A DNA stretch of 64,000 nt from Lingula anatina (taxonomy: Eukaryota; Brachiopoda; Lingulata; Lingulida; Lingulidae). The stretch spans positions 25,086 to 89,085 of the forward strand of contig NW_019775529.1 of the NCBI RefSeq assembly GCF_001039355.2. Reading direction: 5' to 3'. The position numbers were made by a program, and so were the translations under genes. Under the pieces are notes generated by a model that made no database searches, had not been told where the DNA came from, and was given only the letters and a program-made list of their open reading frames with translations. This document shows, piece by piece, positions 46,590 through 58,329 of the stretch; within the stretch, counting starts at the first letter, position 1; each line of letters begins with the position of its first letter.

Positions 46590-47250
46590 ATAGTTTGAGT
46601 AAACAGCTGAACTCAACAATACTTCAGCAGTCGTATCATTTTGTAATAAAACGGAAAATTTTCATATTCTATAGTATCAATATCATCAGTTTTAGTCTCT
46701 GTAAAACAGAGTAAATCGTATTCATCAACAAGTGTTTTAAAGTCAGGATAGTTAAACCTTTTATTTATACCACATACATTTAATGAGAGAATGTTGAGTT
46801 CTTGTTGTTATCTTTATCACTAGTGGAAGTCCTGTCTTCACTGAGAGAACTACCATTCAGATTAGTGTCACTGTATTAATTTGTTTGGACGACCCCCCGT
46901 GGTCCTCCTATCTGTGTCTATGTGCGTGCCCAGAGCCACTTGTTCTTGGGCTTCCCTATCCACTAACACGTCCAGCGTTCGAGTAAAACGGTGGATTGTC
47001 AATGTAAAGTTTGTCAACCTTCAAGACAGCTTTATTATCCTGTCTCTTAGCTTCCTTTAGGTCCGGAATCAGCATCTTTCGTCGATCGTTAATTTCCTTA
47101 GGAAATTGCTCTTTGACTCCGAATCGTTTTCCCTTCAGCGCTCCTGGGGCAGCTTTCCTCACCATTTTCTGGTCCTTAAATGACCCAATCTTAGCGATGA
47201 TTGGCCTATGTTTCTCCGGTGCATGCTTTCCCATGTGGTGAACCCTTTTA
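46590..47250 (-). pseudogene. L1/Tx1-type LINE: ORF1 C-terminus and ORF2 endonuclease start
   Basis: From 47250 down the frame reads VHHMGKHAPEKHRPIIAK, FGVKEQFPKEINDRRKML, KEAKRQDNKAVLKVDKLYID, matching the C-terminal domain of L1-like ORF1 proteins (RNA-binding chaperones). A linker (46955-46810, several stops) leads to LNILSLNVCGINKRFNYPDF and EYDLLCFTETKTDD, the first two motifs of the AP-type endonuclease (including the catalytic Asn and Glu) that opens ORF2. The sequence then decays near 46600. The reverse transcriptase is missing. Confidence 0.8.
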
Positions 47251-47452
47251 TAAACAAACCTCTTTATTAGCAGTAATGGTATAGTGTATGCTTCAGCCTT
47301 GACTTACAACAACACTTTATTTTGAAAGTTTATTTTTATGTGATGTAATAAATTTACTGAAATTTCATTATTGTAATACTTTGGATCTTGAGGAAAAAGC
47401 CTGATCACTGACTTTTTTGTCTTTTCCAGTCCATCATCTGTCCATCATCATC

Positions 47453-47705
47453 TGCCACAATAGAACACAATGACTCCAGACTAGTACACTGTTTTAGGAG
47501 GCATAGGACTATACTGCCACAATGGAACACAATGACTCCAGACTACTACACTGTACTACTAGTAGACACAGGACTACTGTATACTGCCACAATGGAACAC
47601 AATGACTCCAGACTACTACACTCTACTAGGAGGCACAGGACTATACTGCCACAATGGAACACAGTGACTCCAGACTACTGCACTGTACTAGGAGACACAG
47701 GACTA
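47453..47705. repeat. Minisatellite, four units of 61-70 bp
   Basis: Units begin CTGCCACAATxGAACACAATG at 47453, 47514, 47584 and 47645 and contain GACTCCAGACTA.TACACTG and AGGACTA. Confidence 0.95.
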
Positions 47706-47839
47706 CTGGACTTCACATGTAACAGACAAACAAGAAGATGAATGCAGCAATTTTCAAGACAGTCAAATAACAATATGAGTTTCATGAATCAAATGTTCTT
47801 ATCTCCCTACGGACATTAGCTTTTTCCGTATTATTTTTT

Positions 47840-48080
47840 TACTTTAAGTTTACTGACTGGCTTTGTTTGGCAAAGAAGCAGGTTACATTTGAAAATTGGA
47901 ACAATTGATTTACATTTACATTAATTTTTTTTTTGCACTACTTTTGGTGATGTTCACCCCGTAACTGCCAAACCTTATTTTTGTTTCATATTAAGTTTAC
48001 TGAGTGGCTTTGTTTGGTAAAGAGGCAGGTTGCCTTCGAAAATTGGTCTGATTGGTTTACATTTACACTAATTATTCTGT
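47840..48080. repeat. Diverged tandem duplication
   Basis: AAGTTTACTGACTGGCTTTG...TTTACATTTACATTAATT at ~47845 and AAGTTTACTGAGTGGCTTTG...TTTACATTTACACTAATT at ~47990 align over ~85 bp. A weaker match (GAGTGGCTTTGTTTAGTAAA) is in the 28.93 and 32.09 kb repeats. Confidence 0.7.
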
Positions 48081-49056
48081 TTTATTTTTGTTTGAATATT
48101 TTATTTTTCACACAACATTTTCAGTGTCTTTTATAGCCCATGAAACCGAATTACTTGCTAGTTTTTCAATATCCATGTTACTTGTATTTCATAATGTAAG
48201 AGGGTTAGAGTGATTATGTTGTTTTAAAGCATTATGTAATAGTGCATGAAAATTGACCAAAACATTTGGTGCACTCTTTTTTTTGCGTCTGAATGTCTGA
48301 ATATTTCTCACCTTTGCCACCTTGTTTCCTGTTTGGTGTCTGTATATTTGTCAGCTTTGCTGTCTAGTTAGTAGCTTTTTTCTAAAATGTCTGCATTTGT
48401 TCATGAGTTCTGTTTTTTTTTTGTTATATTAGAATATAGGTGTGCTTTCCTTAATATTGGCCATTTCAGTCCATAATAATAATAATTATTATTATTGTTA
48501 TTATTATTATTATTATTTTTGTCCTAAGAGTCCAAATATAGTTGATTAATGAAGTTTGATGGCATTTAGCTAGGTAGTTGAAAGAGGTCTGTATGTAATT
48601 ATATTGATACTTGAATTCATGCTGAAAAAGGCCAGTGTATTCTTTTGTTTAATTTTCTCTTCTCATTGTTACCTTAAAACATTTTTTCTAGACATTTGCC
48701 ATTCATTGGGCATTCAATTTTTATTCTACAGTTGCAAGTTTTTACTTCTGACACATTGTCAACAGTCCTACTGTTATTAGTTATACTGTTGTTCTTAGCT
48801 TTAATGATTTGGGCAATATTGTCCAAACAGCTTTAATGTTAATTTTGTTAAAAATCTAATGCAACAAGAAACCTGCTGGGAAATGAGATTTAATAAACTG
48901 TAAAGTGAATTTACTAGAATTGGTCTGTACATTTTCTACTTACGTAATGGCGGATTGAACCATAACTTTGGAAATTTTTTATAATCTTATAATGAAGTTT
49001 GTGGTTGAAAGTTTTTAATGAAGTTTGTGGTTGAAACTAGCTGACTGAAGTGTATC
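48081..49056. other. No gene recognised
   Basis: AT-rich; an (AAT)n/(ATT)n tract at 48473-48520. Confidence 0.5.
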
Positions 49057-49059
49057 TTA

Positions 49060-49261
49060 GGGTGCTTTCCCAGAGATTTAGATCGACCTAACTCCCTGGG
49101 GGTTCACGCTAAATTGCAGTCAGCCGAGCGGGCACCATAGTTAATTACCCCTTTACAGCTTTTAGTAGGCGGGACAGATGCTTAAGCCAACCAAGCTGAC
49201 AGTAATCTAGTGAGACTCCCCACAGGGATAGATCGATCTAAAAATCAATGGAAATGGGGTG
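49060..49261. mobile_element. MITE with TTA target duplication (GATCGATCTA family), copy 1
   Basis: Left TTTCCCAGAGATTTAGATCG and right CGATCTAAAAATCAATGGAA are inverted repeats; TTA at 49057-49059 and 49262-49264. Internal GCTCGGCTGAC and GTAGGCGGGAC (or complements) are shared with 51834-52046 in opposite orientation. Confidence 0.75.
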
Positions 49262-49264
49262 TTA

Positions 49265-50369
49265 GTACTCGCTCTTTGATGTTTTGAGCATGTTTTCATT
49301 GCTGGAAGTTGTGGATAGCCTCATGTTTATTGAGTTCAATATACATGTATATTGATGACACTTTCCGAGTGGTTAGATTTGCAGTGAATTTATGTATTAC
49401 TGCATTAGGTTTTTTGTTTAGTCCAAAAGATCTAAAAGAGTTTACTGGTTAAAGGTCATGTCTAAAACGAGTTGTGTGAGATGTTGGTTGTGACCTTTTA
49501 TCCAAGTTGTTTCCTTGTGGAGGTTAAATTTGTTGTTGCCGTGTGACTTAAGCTTGTTCAGCTTGTTTTTGAGAGGGGGTCCTCTCAAACATGCATTTTT
49601 ATTGAATTTACATAACAATTAATGGAAATTGCTCATTAAATTTAAATGTTAGTATCAGGAATTTTAAAACTTGTCTACCTGTCTTGCTTCTTTAAAAATT
49701 ATATTTATACTTCTCTATTCAAGATACTCAAATTCTATTTATTTTGCCCGTTTCATTTATAAGGCTTATAGCTCCATATAGCACGCATCACCATTAATAA
49801 GCTTGTGGACTTCAAAAGTGCATTTTAAATAATAAATATCATTTTTACACTTGATTCTTCATGTTTGGATTTAATGTATTATAAATGACAAGTATTTTTT
49901 AAATGTGATTTTTGTCATTTATTTTTCTTTATACATGTAGCACTGGAAAGTTTTTCTTCTGGCTCTGTTAAATGTGGTATAAAGTGGCCTGAAAGATTTT
50001 TCACAAAAACTTTTTTCTTTGATGTTTCTCAGCACTTCCAGTACTATCATGTCTGGCTATTTATTTATTTATTTTTCATGTATTTGTTCCTGACCCCTTC
50101 CAGTCACTTTATTCTTCAGCCCTTTCTGACCTTTTATCTTGTAGTCAAACTTAATTGTTAACTTTTAATTATCAATTTTATCATTTAAAGGCTTTAAGAG
50201 ATAAAAGCTGTTGTCGAATTACCTATTTCTGTATTACTCCGACAGTCTTATTACAATCTTAATACAGATTGGTTAGGAAATGAACACTTGCATGCATTAA
50301 TATCATACCTGGTACATGCATGTTAGGGTGATATAGATTGAACAAAAGCATGTGAATATCTTCTTTTAA
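49265..50369. other. No gene recognised
   Basis: AT-rich, unique-looking; no motifs. Confidence 0.5.
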
Positions 50370-51155
50370 AAAGTTGACCCACCCATATTGGTGTATCTTG
50401 GCAAATTGAGGGGCCCATCCCCAGGGGAGGTCCCCTGCCCACCACTTTAGCCTTTTTAAAAAAAGTTATTTATCAGGATGATTCTAACATTGGCCATGGC
50501 TGTTCTAAATAAAAATTAAAATACAAAGATAACTCTGCCCTGAGAAATGGGACACCCATACTGGTGAACCTTGACAGGTTCACACCTCTCTTGGGGTTCC
50601 ATCCCCCGAGGACAGTTCCCCTGACCACTAGTTTAGCTTTTAATAGGTTTTCTTTGAGAATTATTCTTACAGTGGATTTGGCTGTTCAAAATAAAATATG
50701 GAATGTAAAGTAACCCTTGATTACCCATCTATCTTTTAGGATTGAATAAAATCTACCATATTTTCATGTCTTTAACTAAAGTTCTGCTCAGTGGTGGAAT
50801 TCTTGGGCAGGAGAATATCTGGCTGGAGAGCTGGAAGGTGTACTCTGTGAGGAATGGATAAAGGTATATAAAAATACCTAAGCATGTGGAACTTTCATTT
50901 TCTTTGTCAGTTTAAAAGCAAGTTATTTTCATCTTAGATCGTCATTTTCTCATTTTGATATTAATAAAAGATTATACTATTTGTGGCTTTACAAATTTTC
51001 ACTCTGGTGGAAGCTGTGGGCAGGAGCATCTTTGCCCTCAGAGAAGGGACACACAGATTATTGTGTCTTACAAGATTGACATCATGATGGGTGTCCCAGC
51101 CTTCTAGGACAGTCCCCATACCAAACACCTCCAGCTGTCAGATTATCTCCTGGAA
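50370..51155. repeat. Three diverged repeats of ~160 bp
   Basis: Segments at ~50370, ~50545 and ~51045 share GGGACACCCATAxTGGTGxA-like, CTTGACAGGTT-like, a CCCCxxGGACAGTxCCC core and ACCACxxxTTTAGC. Repeats 1 and 2 also share GCTGTTCxAAATAAAA. Function unknown. Confidence 0.55.
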
Positions 51156-51159
51156 ATAA

Positions 51160-51830
51160 ATTTTCATTTATTATATCTGTATTATCATTTATTTTTCAAA
51201 TAGGTTCCTTGCAACACAATAAATGATATGACTAGTAAGGTATATAATGATGGGCTTGTGTGGGACTGTCTCTACAGTCTATTATCTGCTGTTAGTAAAT
51301 TTCAAATGAAACAATACTGACCCAATTCCAGGGATATTTTTTGAAATTTCTGTGTTTATCATCAGACTTTGGGAATAATTTCTCTGTCCTTAACTGTTGC
51401 ACAACTTGTGTATTGGGCTGTGTCAAAGGTTGTACAATCTTAAATCTCTGCCTTGTGGAAGGAGGGACTCCTGGGTGTCCTTAGAAGGCTTAGTTTTTTT
51501 TTTCAACCATTTTTTATTCTCTGATGGTTTTCTCTGAATTTTTTTACCTGTTACTGATAACAGTTAGTGTGAGGTGTTGCCTTTTGAGTGACAGATTTGT
51601 GTTCAAAATGATTACAGTTGAAAAAGGAATTGATATGTGCTTTTATTAGTTAAGCCATTTTTCTGAAATTTTTTTTTACTCTTTGAATCTCCATTTATAA
51701 AGTTATTTTCTTTTATGTATAAAACTTTGATTTAGTTACATTTTGAAAGATTACACTTGTAATAGCCAATTTACATTGTATGGACCTGGCGTGTATTTAT
51801 TCTTCTCCAAATTGTTAAGTGTGTTTAAAC
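51160..51830. other. No gene recognised
   Basis: T-rich sequence with short frames. Confidence 0.5.
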
Positions 51831-51833
51831 TTA

Positions 51834-52046
51834 GGGCACATTCCTATAGATTTTAGATTGATCTATCCCCGTGGGGAGTCTCACTAGATTACTGTCAGAA
51901 AATCCGGCTTAAATGCAGTCCCGCCTACTACAAGCTGTAAGGGGGTAATTAACTTTCGTGCCCGCTCGGCTGACAACTATTTAGCGTGAACCCCCAGGGA
52001 GTTAGGTCGATCTAGTTGGATCGATCTAATCTCTGGGAATGGGGTC
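51834..52046. mobile_element. MITE with TTA target duplication (GATCGATCTA family), copy 2
   Basis: Inverted orientation relative to 49060-49261. Ends GGGCACATTCCTATAGATTT and TAATCTCTGGGAATGGGGTC; TTA at 51831-51833 and 52047-52049. Confidence 0.75.
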
Positions 52047-52489
52047 TTAGACATCTACAATTGTGGTCCCTAATTTACTGCAGCATTATCTTTACAAGTT
52101 AAGGTACAGTATGTATTAGCTAGTATTTGTATGTGAATGTACAGACATTTCTGTCAGGGCTCCGTCTTCAGCGCTGTTAACATCTGGCACACTTTTTGTA
52201 ATAAAACTTTGTCATGACAATAACCAAGTGTTGGGTTTGTTTTTGTTTCAGTGAAAGCAGAGAGTGACATAAAGTGGTCATTTCTATTTTAGTTGAGTGA
52301 TGTAAAGATTTAAAATAAAAACCCCATGAAGGAAATTTTCTACTTTAATGGACAGTTCGTAAAAATAAAAAGATTATTTGAAAGTCACATATGGATATAG
52401 TAATAGATGAAAAAAAAGTTTGGATGAAAGTCAAAGTTTTTGAACTATAATCAAAATCCATTTATGGTGTACAGGCCAAATTATTTGTT

Positions 52490-52680
52490 TAGGCCCATGT
52501 TCGCAGATGTGGGTTTGAAAATATTGCCCTTTTTGCTGGAAAGGGTCCAAAACCTATCATGGTACCATTACTGTGACACATCCTAAGTTGGATCAACCAA
52601 AGAAAATCCACTTTTTCAGATAACGACAACCCCCCTTCAGCATCCCACCCTTCAACATTGCTGGCTACTTATAAGTACTT
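52490..52680. repeat. Repeat related to the MITE at 57.7 kb
   Basis: Shares TTGCCCTTTTTGCTGGAAAG-like, CCACTTTTTCAGATAA, ACCCCCCTT and TTGCTGGCTAC in the same order with 57709-57877. The left end is less clear. Confidence 0.55.
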
Positions 52681-52912
52681 TTTAGCAAATTTTTCTCTTT
52701 TATTTAGAGAGGAAAGAAAGACAAAACCCATTTAATGACATATAATATATTTTATTGTGCCAGTAAAATAAAGGTATTTTAAGAAAATGATATTCTGAAG
52801 TGATCAAACTGGCTGCCACAGAGCTAATAATAGATGTGCACTGACCACCCTGAAAAATGAAAGATGAAAATATTCAAATACAATTCACTTAAAATGTATT
52901 AGCTGTAAAAAG

Positions 52913-53086
52913 GGGGCCGTAGCAATAGTCCGAAGGTTCAATAGTCCGAAGGTTCATTGGTCCGAATATTCACTATAGAACCTTCGGACCAATGAACCCT
53001 TGATTAAAAAATCGATGAAAATGTTACCACTTTTCGGACCAATGAACCTTCGGACCAATGAACCTTCAGACTATCGTGACGCCCCC
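52913..53086. mobile_element. hAT-like MITE with 8-bp target duplication
   Basis: GTAAAAAG is duplicated at 52905-52912 and 53087-53094. Ends GGGGCCGTAGCAATAGTCCG and its inverted partner, then repeated subterminal GTCCGAAGGTTCA motifs in both orientations (three left, three right). An 8-bp duplication with subterminal repeats is characteristic of hAT elements. Confidence 0.8.
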
Positions 53087-53640
53087 GTAAAAAGATATTG
53101 GCAGTAACTCTACAACCACCAGCTCCTGACTACTATCACATAATTACTGCTTTCATGTACAGTTTTACCAGCTGTTTGACTAAGTTTTCCTCCAAAACTC
53201 TTTAAGTTAACTTTGTTATGATGTCATTAAAGCAAGGAAAAAAGAAAAGAACTTTCTTGTGACTGTATAGTGAATCTGTTCTTTTATAAATACTGTAATT
53301 TTTTTTTCATTTCTAAATGTCTGAAATGATTAGATTTAATAATGAATGATAATAATAACCATTTATGTTCTTGGCCTGCCTCTGAAGCAAGATGTGAAAA
53401 GATTTAACATCCTTCTCCACCTTGATTGGCAGCAGTCCTTGGGAGCTGAAATATATGACATAGTATTACTTACTAATATGCAACAATAAATAACCTTCAA
53501 TAAGCAGTCAGTGCATCTTATTTCATGTATGAAACTGCATCAAAATATTAACCATTGTTTAGAGTTAACAAATTTGCCAAGTATCATTTTAAACTTGCAA
53601 AAAGCACAAACTGTGTTGGCGCAACATAAGGAGTGTATAT

Positions 53641-53710
53641 GCATGTGTGTGTGTGTGTATGTGTGTGTGTGTGTGTATATGTGTGTATGTGTGTGCATGT
53701 GCATGTACAT
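53641..53710. repeat. (GT)n microsatellite
   Basis: Alternating GT with interspersed AT and GC. Confidence 0.9.
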
Positions 53711-53990
53711 TCACAGTCACATTCCATCAGTATAATAAATAGATCCCTATTCTATTGCCCCTGCTGCCTTAACCTCTCTCCTTAATGTCTGCTGTCACAG
53801 CTGTTGTGTCTTTAACATCAACTGAAAAAAAAAAGAAACCATACTTGTCCACAATAAGGATATCACATATTTAAAGATATACATGCAATAAAAATAGATA
53901 ACTTAAAAGTGAATTAACTTAGCTTATTGTGTGGGTAAATTTTTAAAGTGTGTTAAATGAATGCCTGTTAAATTGATGTATACCATCTTA

Positions 53991-54088
53991 CCCAGCAGGC
54001 AAATGACATTGATTCTACGATGATTCAATGTTGATCCACCAAAATTAACGTTGATTCAACGGTGAATCAATGTCGTTTGTCTGCTGGG
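53991..54088. mobile_element. 98-bp palindromic MITE with TTA target duplication
   Basis: CCCAGCAGGCAAATGACATT and AATGTCGTTTGTCTGCTGGG are terminal inverted repeats; TTA at 53988-53990 and 54089-54091. The duplication is the PIF/Harbinger type. Related to 4975-5213. Confidence 0.85.
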
Positions 54089-54442
54089 TTACCTCTTTCT
54101 TTAATGCTTTCAGCGTCTGACACACTCTTTCTGTCTTTTATGTTGCCTGAAGACAAAAATATGGAATAGAAACTATCTGTGTACAAATAGGATTTGGGCA
54201 AAAATACAGAATTGCATGAGTGAAAACTCATTCAAAGACTATTCATTAAAAAAATTCATTATTTTCATGAAGACCAGATTTAGTATTAGACCAGCTTGCT
54301 TGAGCAACATTGTGCGTATGTACGTGTACATGTTAGTGTGTGTGCATGCAAGTGCATGTTTCATATGTGTATAAAATCATAATTGAATCTTAGCTCCATT
54401 CGACCAGATGCATGGGGAGGCATGTGAAAGGCGGAGATACAT

Positions 54443-54600
54443 TACAAGGACCAAGACTTGAACCCTGAAAATCAACAGCTACAAGGACCAAGACTTGCAC
54501 CCTGAGAGTCAACAGCTACAAGAACCAAAACTTGCACCCTGAGAGTCAACAGCTATATGTACAAGGACCAAGATATGTGACTTGCACCCTGACAATCCAT
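54443..54600. repeat. ~45-bp minisatellite, four units
   Basis: ACAAGGACCAAGACTTGxAC then CCTGAxAxTCAACAGCTA; the last unit carries an insertion (ATATGTGACTTG). Confidence 0.85.
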
Positions 54601-54982
54601 ATTTGCATTTGTTTTATTTTTGATAAGTAGATTTTGTCTGTAAACAACATATATATATAAAAACTTGCACAGTAAAAATAAAACAATGCATTGTTTAGTT
54701 GCATATATCTCTTACACTTTTAACTAACTTCATGTGGTTAAAGTCTAAAATGATTACACAAACTGCATTTCTATATACTGATAACCAATAACTATTAATA
54801 TTAGCAAGAGCACAGCTCAAGAACATATTTTTTCATCCCTTAGAAGTATTGCAGAGGTTGTGATGGTGGTCATTGCCACACAGCATTTGGAAATGATGTT
54901 TGTAGTGAACCATTAATTGTGTGTAGTCTTCTAAATTTGCATATACATGAGATAAGCATATTTGTTTGAGTTTTAATTATTC

Positions 54983-55466
54983 AAATGTATATACTGTATA
55001 GCCATGACATGTTCCATGCCAGTTAGAGAAGTTCATTTAAAATGTAAATCAAGATATAATTTAAATGTATCTACAATGAAGTTTGAATGTATATAGGCAT
55101 GGCATGTTGCATGTCAGTTATGGAAGTTCATTTAAAATGTAAATTAAGATGAGAGTATAAAAGCAGCCACTGAGCCACAGAGTGGGGAGATATAGACTGA
55201 GAGATAGAGAGAGACATATAGGAGACTTACAGATGGGCATAGGGAGATAAAGACATACATGTAGTTATAGATACCTATAGAGAGAGATGGAGAAAGAGAG
55301 CAGAGACCCGAGTTGTACAGTCGGTTGAATAAATCATGTAGCAGAAACTATACCTGCCTGTCTCAGTTGTCTTTTGGTGTGCAAGAAATCAAAGAACCTG
55401 AATAACCTGAAAAGTGAATCAAAGAACCTGAATAACCGACCCGCTCAGCCGCTGGTTATTACAGGG
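54983..55466 (+). promoter_or_regulatory. LTR-like segment: duplicated U3-type block, TATA box, polyA signal
   Basis: Two direct repeats of ~70 bp (54983-55053 and 55086-55152; AAGTTCATTTAAAATGTAAAT) precede GAGTATAAAAGCAGCC at ~55153, a strong TATA box. A GA-rich stretch follows, then GTTGAATAAATCATG at ~55323 (polyA signal) and a tail ending GGTTATTACA. This order matches U3-R-U5 of a solo LTR. No flanking target duplication or PBS was confirmed. Confidence 0.4.
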
Positions 55467-56097
55467 TGCTTTTGTTATGATAATTGCAGGTTAAGGCATG
55501 GCAAAAGGATTAATCCTGGTCCTATTCATTCTATTCAAGCCTAGAAGAAATGAGTAATAGAGTTTTCAATAGAATATCTCTAAAAAATTTCTAACTGCAT
55601 TTATTGCACGCTCACACACATACACACTGAAATTAATAATAATAAATTGCAATATTTGTATAGGTAAACTTAAACAGCACCATTTACAATCAATCTTTAC
55701 CTTAAACTGCACTATTTATACTTAATTCATGACAGTATTGATAAACAAAGTTTATCTGGAATTGAATTTTGGGCAAAGTTGAACACCCATCATTCAATTA
55801 AAAACCCAGTTTGAATCAAGGCCTGAAAATGTTAGAAAACACATGCAAGTCAGGGCACCACAAATTGTGGTGTACCCACTATCATGCCCTAATCATTGAG
55901 GGTCCTGTTTCATTTAATGTACAATAATTATAAATTTAAAAAGATGAGTTTTACAGACGATCTACATCTTCCCATTATACAGTAATTACATTTACTTGAT
56001 CTTTTCAATATGAAAAAGTTGTGATTTTTACAAATATTGTATTCAGTATTTTCAAAGTCATAATTTCTAAAAAATCAGATCATTCCTATGGGATGGT
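55467..56097. other. No gene recognised
   Basis: AT-rich; no internal retroelement coding sequence follows the LTR-like segment. Confidence 0.5.
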
Positions 56098-58050
56098 GTA
56101 AGTAAGTAAGTTTATTAAGACATGGCAACCAAAAGGTTGAAGTTATACATAAAATGGAGTGAGAATAAAATTTTCAAATTTACAAATTAAAATATTGATA
56201 TATAATATACGATATGCCAATAGAACTTAATGAGATTTAAAAAAAAAACATAAAATTAAAAAAAGGGAATAAAGTAAAATAAATAAATAAAATATATATT
56301 TTTTTTGCACAGGTATCTGAAAGTTAGTGTAAAAGAGGATGGAGTAATGAAAATTAAAGACAATAAAGGCCAAAATGAGTTTCAAAAGTAAAACTCAGAC
56401 CACTAATAGTTTAATAAAGAGAAAGGAATAAAAGTGTTTTTAAAATGTTCAGTTCTAATTTTTGGTATGTTAAACTTTGACAGGCTATTTCTTAGTCTCC
56501 TGTGTGGATTGCAGGTTAAAAGGTAGTTCAGCTTGTCTGTGCCATTTTGTATTTTTACAAAAAATGATTTCCAGAGTTCAAATCTGCACTCTTTTAATGT
56601 AATAAGTTTTGCTTTGGCTAGAGCATCAACATAAGTTAATTCAAGGAATATGATTCTAAGTGCCCTTGACTGGATGGATTCTATTATTTTACATTGTTCT
56701 CCAGTTAATCCAGGGTGCCACACAGGACAAACATATTCAACCACGGTCCAAATTAAACTCTGATATAATTCTATATTCTATAAGATCAGATGAGGACAGT
56801 TTAGCACGTCTAAGCTGCCGCAGAAAAAAAATCGTGTGCATGCTTTTTTATTGATAAAATCAACATGTTCAGACCATTTAAGATTGTTAGTGATAAAAAC
56901 ACCCAACAGTTTGAAATGGATACTTCACTCACACGAGTTCTTCTAATATTAAGTGATTGACATTTTATCTCTGACTGTGTAAAGTTTACTGTCATAGCTT
57001 TTGTTTTGGTGGCATTTAGTCTCATATTGTTTCTTTCTGTCCAGTCAATGATTTCATTTGCAGCCTGTTGTAATCTACCGTACTAGAAGCATTAAAGTCG
57101 CATACCTCAAACACGGTTGTATCATCCACGAACTTGTAGTCAGGGCAACTAGCCTTAAGGTCGTTTATCATGATAATGAATAATAACAGATCCAACAATG
57201 TTCCCTGAGGGACGCCACCGTGAATGTGCAGCCAGTTAGAGAGTACATTTTTGTATTTAACTCTTTGAGAACGACCGCAAAGGAAAGATCTTACCCAGCT
57301 GACAAGGGTATCAGGTACACCTTGGTTGTGAAGTTTATGTAGGAGAATGTTGTGATCAATTAGGTCAAAGGCCTTTGAGAAGTCAAGGAAAAGGATTCTG
57401 AGGAATGACTTGCTTCTATGTGAAGGCTCAGACCGCTCATCCATAAGTGGATTAGTTCTATTAGGGCATGTGTTGTGGAACTGTCATGCACAACACCAAA
57501 CTGCGTTCTATCAATATATTATTTACAAAATCCCAAATCCACTTTACTATGAAAGATTCTAGAACCTTGCTGAGAATTGGTGTCAAAGATATAGGTCTGA
57601 GGTCACATTCAATTGACTTAGGTTGTTGCACTTTAAGTACATGTAGTGGCACCACATCAGCTGATTTCCATATTGCAGGAACATGTCCCTCACGGATAGA
57701 CAGGCCAGTAGCCAGGGGGGTTTGGGGGGTTCGAAAGAACTGCCCTTTTTGTCAGAAAAAAGTCCATTTTGGGCACAATTTGATCTACGTACTACAGTAC
57801 ATGTACACAAAGGTTTCATTATAAAGGGTCCACTTTTCAGAAAAAGAACCCCCCTTTTGAATTTGCTGGCTACGTATACAGGCCTGCTCTATATGCTGTT
57901 GAAAATTGCACATATTGGGTTAGAAAGGAACCCAGCAAAATCTCTCAGAATCCAGGATGGTAATTGGTCTGGACCTATTGCTTTGGAAGTCTTTAACTTA
58001 AGAAGTTGTTTTTCTACTTCCAAGGGGCTGATTGTGGTACAAACAAAATT
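56098..58050 (-). mobile_element. CR1-like LINE, reverse transcriptase and C-terminus, broken
   Basis: Minus strand, from 58050: LEVEKQLLKLKTSKAIGPDQ, SWILRDFAGFLSN; after a MITE, IREGHVPAIWKSADVVPLH, SIECDLRPISLTPILSKVLE, then FLDFSKAFDLIDH (motif A Asp), GGVPQGTLLDLLLF (motif B) and YKFVDDTTVFE (motif C, FVDD in place of FADD), NATKTKAMTVNF, LLGVFI-type motif E, and YVCPVWHPGLTGEQ, IESIQSRALRIIF, FKNTFIPFSLLN at the end. The 3' end is (minus sense) TTAATAAACTTACTTACTTAC, a tetranucleotide tail as in CR1/L2 elements. At least four frame changes; endonuclease absent. Confidence 0.85.
57709..57877. mobile_element. MITE inserted in the CR1 reverse transcriptase
   Basis: TAGCCAGGGGGG at the left and CTGGCTA near the right end are inverted; ACAGGCCAG / ACAGGCCTG flank it (57700-57708 and 57878-57886), a 9-bp duplication with one mismatch, or 8 bp. 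Interior TTCGAAAGAACTGCCC and AAAAGAACCCCCC are also complementary, so the whole is nearly palindromic. Confidence 0.7.
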
Positions 58051-58261
58051 ATAAACATACTACTATATAGTGATATTCTATGCATTAAAAGCACCACAAA
58101 TGCTATAAAGAATAAATATTGTAGTTATGAAATGATGTATGTGAATGTTTGATAATTTTTGCCCATCAAAAAGATTGAGTGTTTACTATATGTTCTTTAT
58201 TTTTGTGGAACAACTGTAATTTCCTTTTAAAGGCACAAACTTAGAAGTGATGCATTTGCAG

Positions 58262-58328
<67 letters not shown>
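58262..58328. repeat. (TG)n(AG)n microsatellite
   Basis: Compound dinucleotide tract; open frames through it are not genes. Confidence 0.95.
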
Positions 58329-58329
<1 letters not shown>

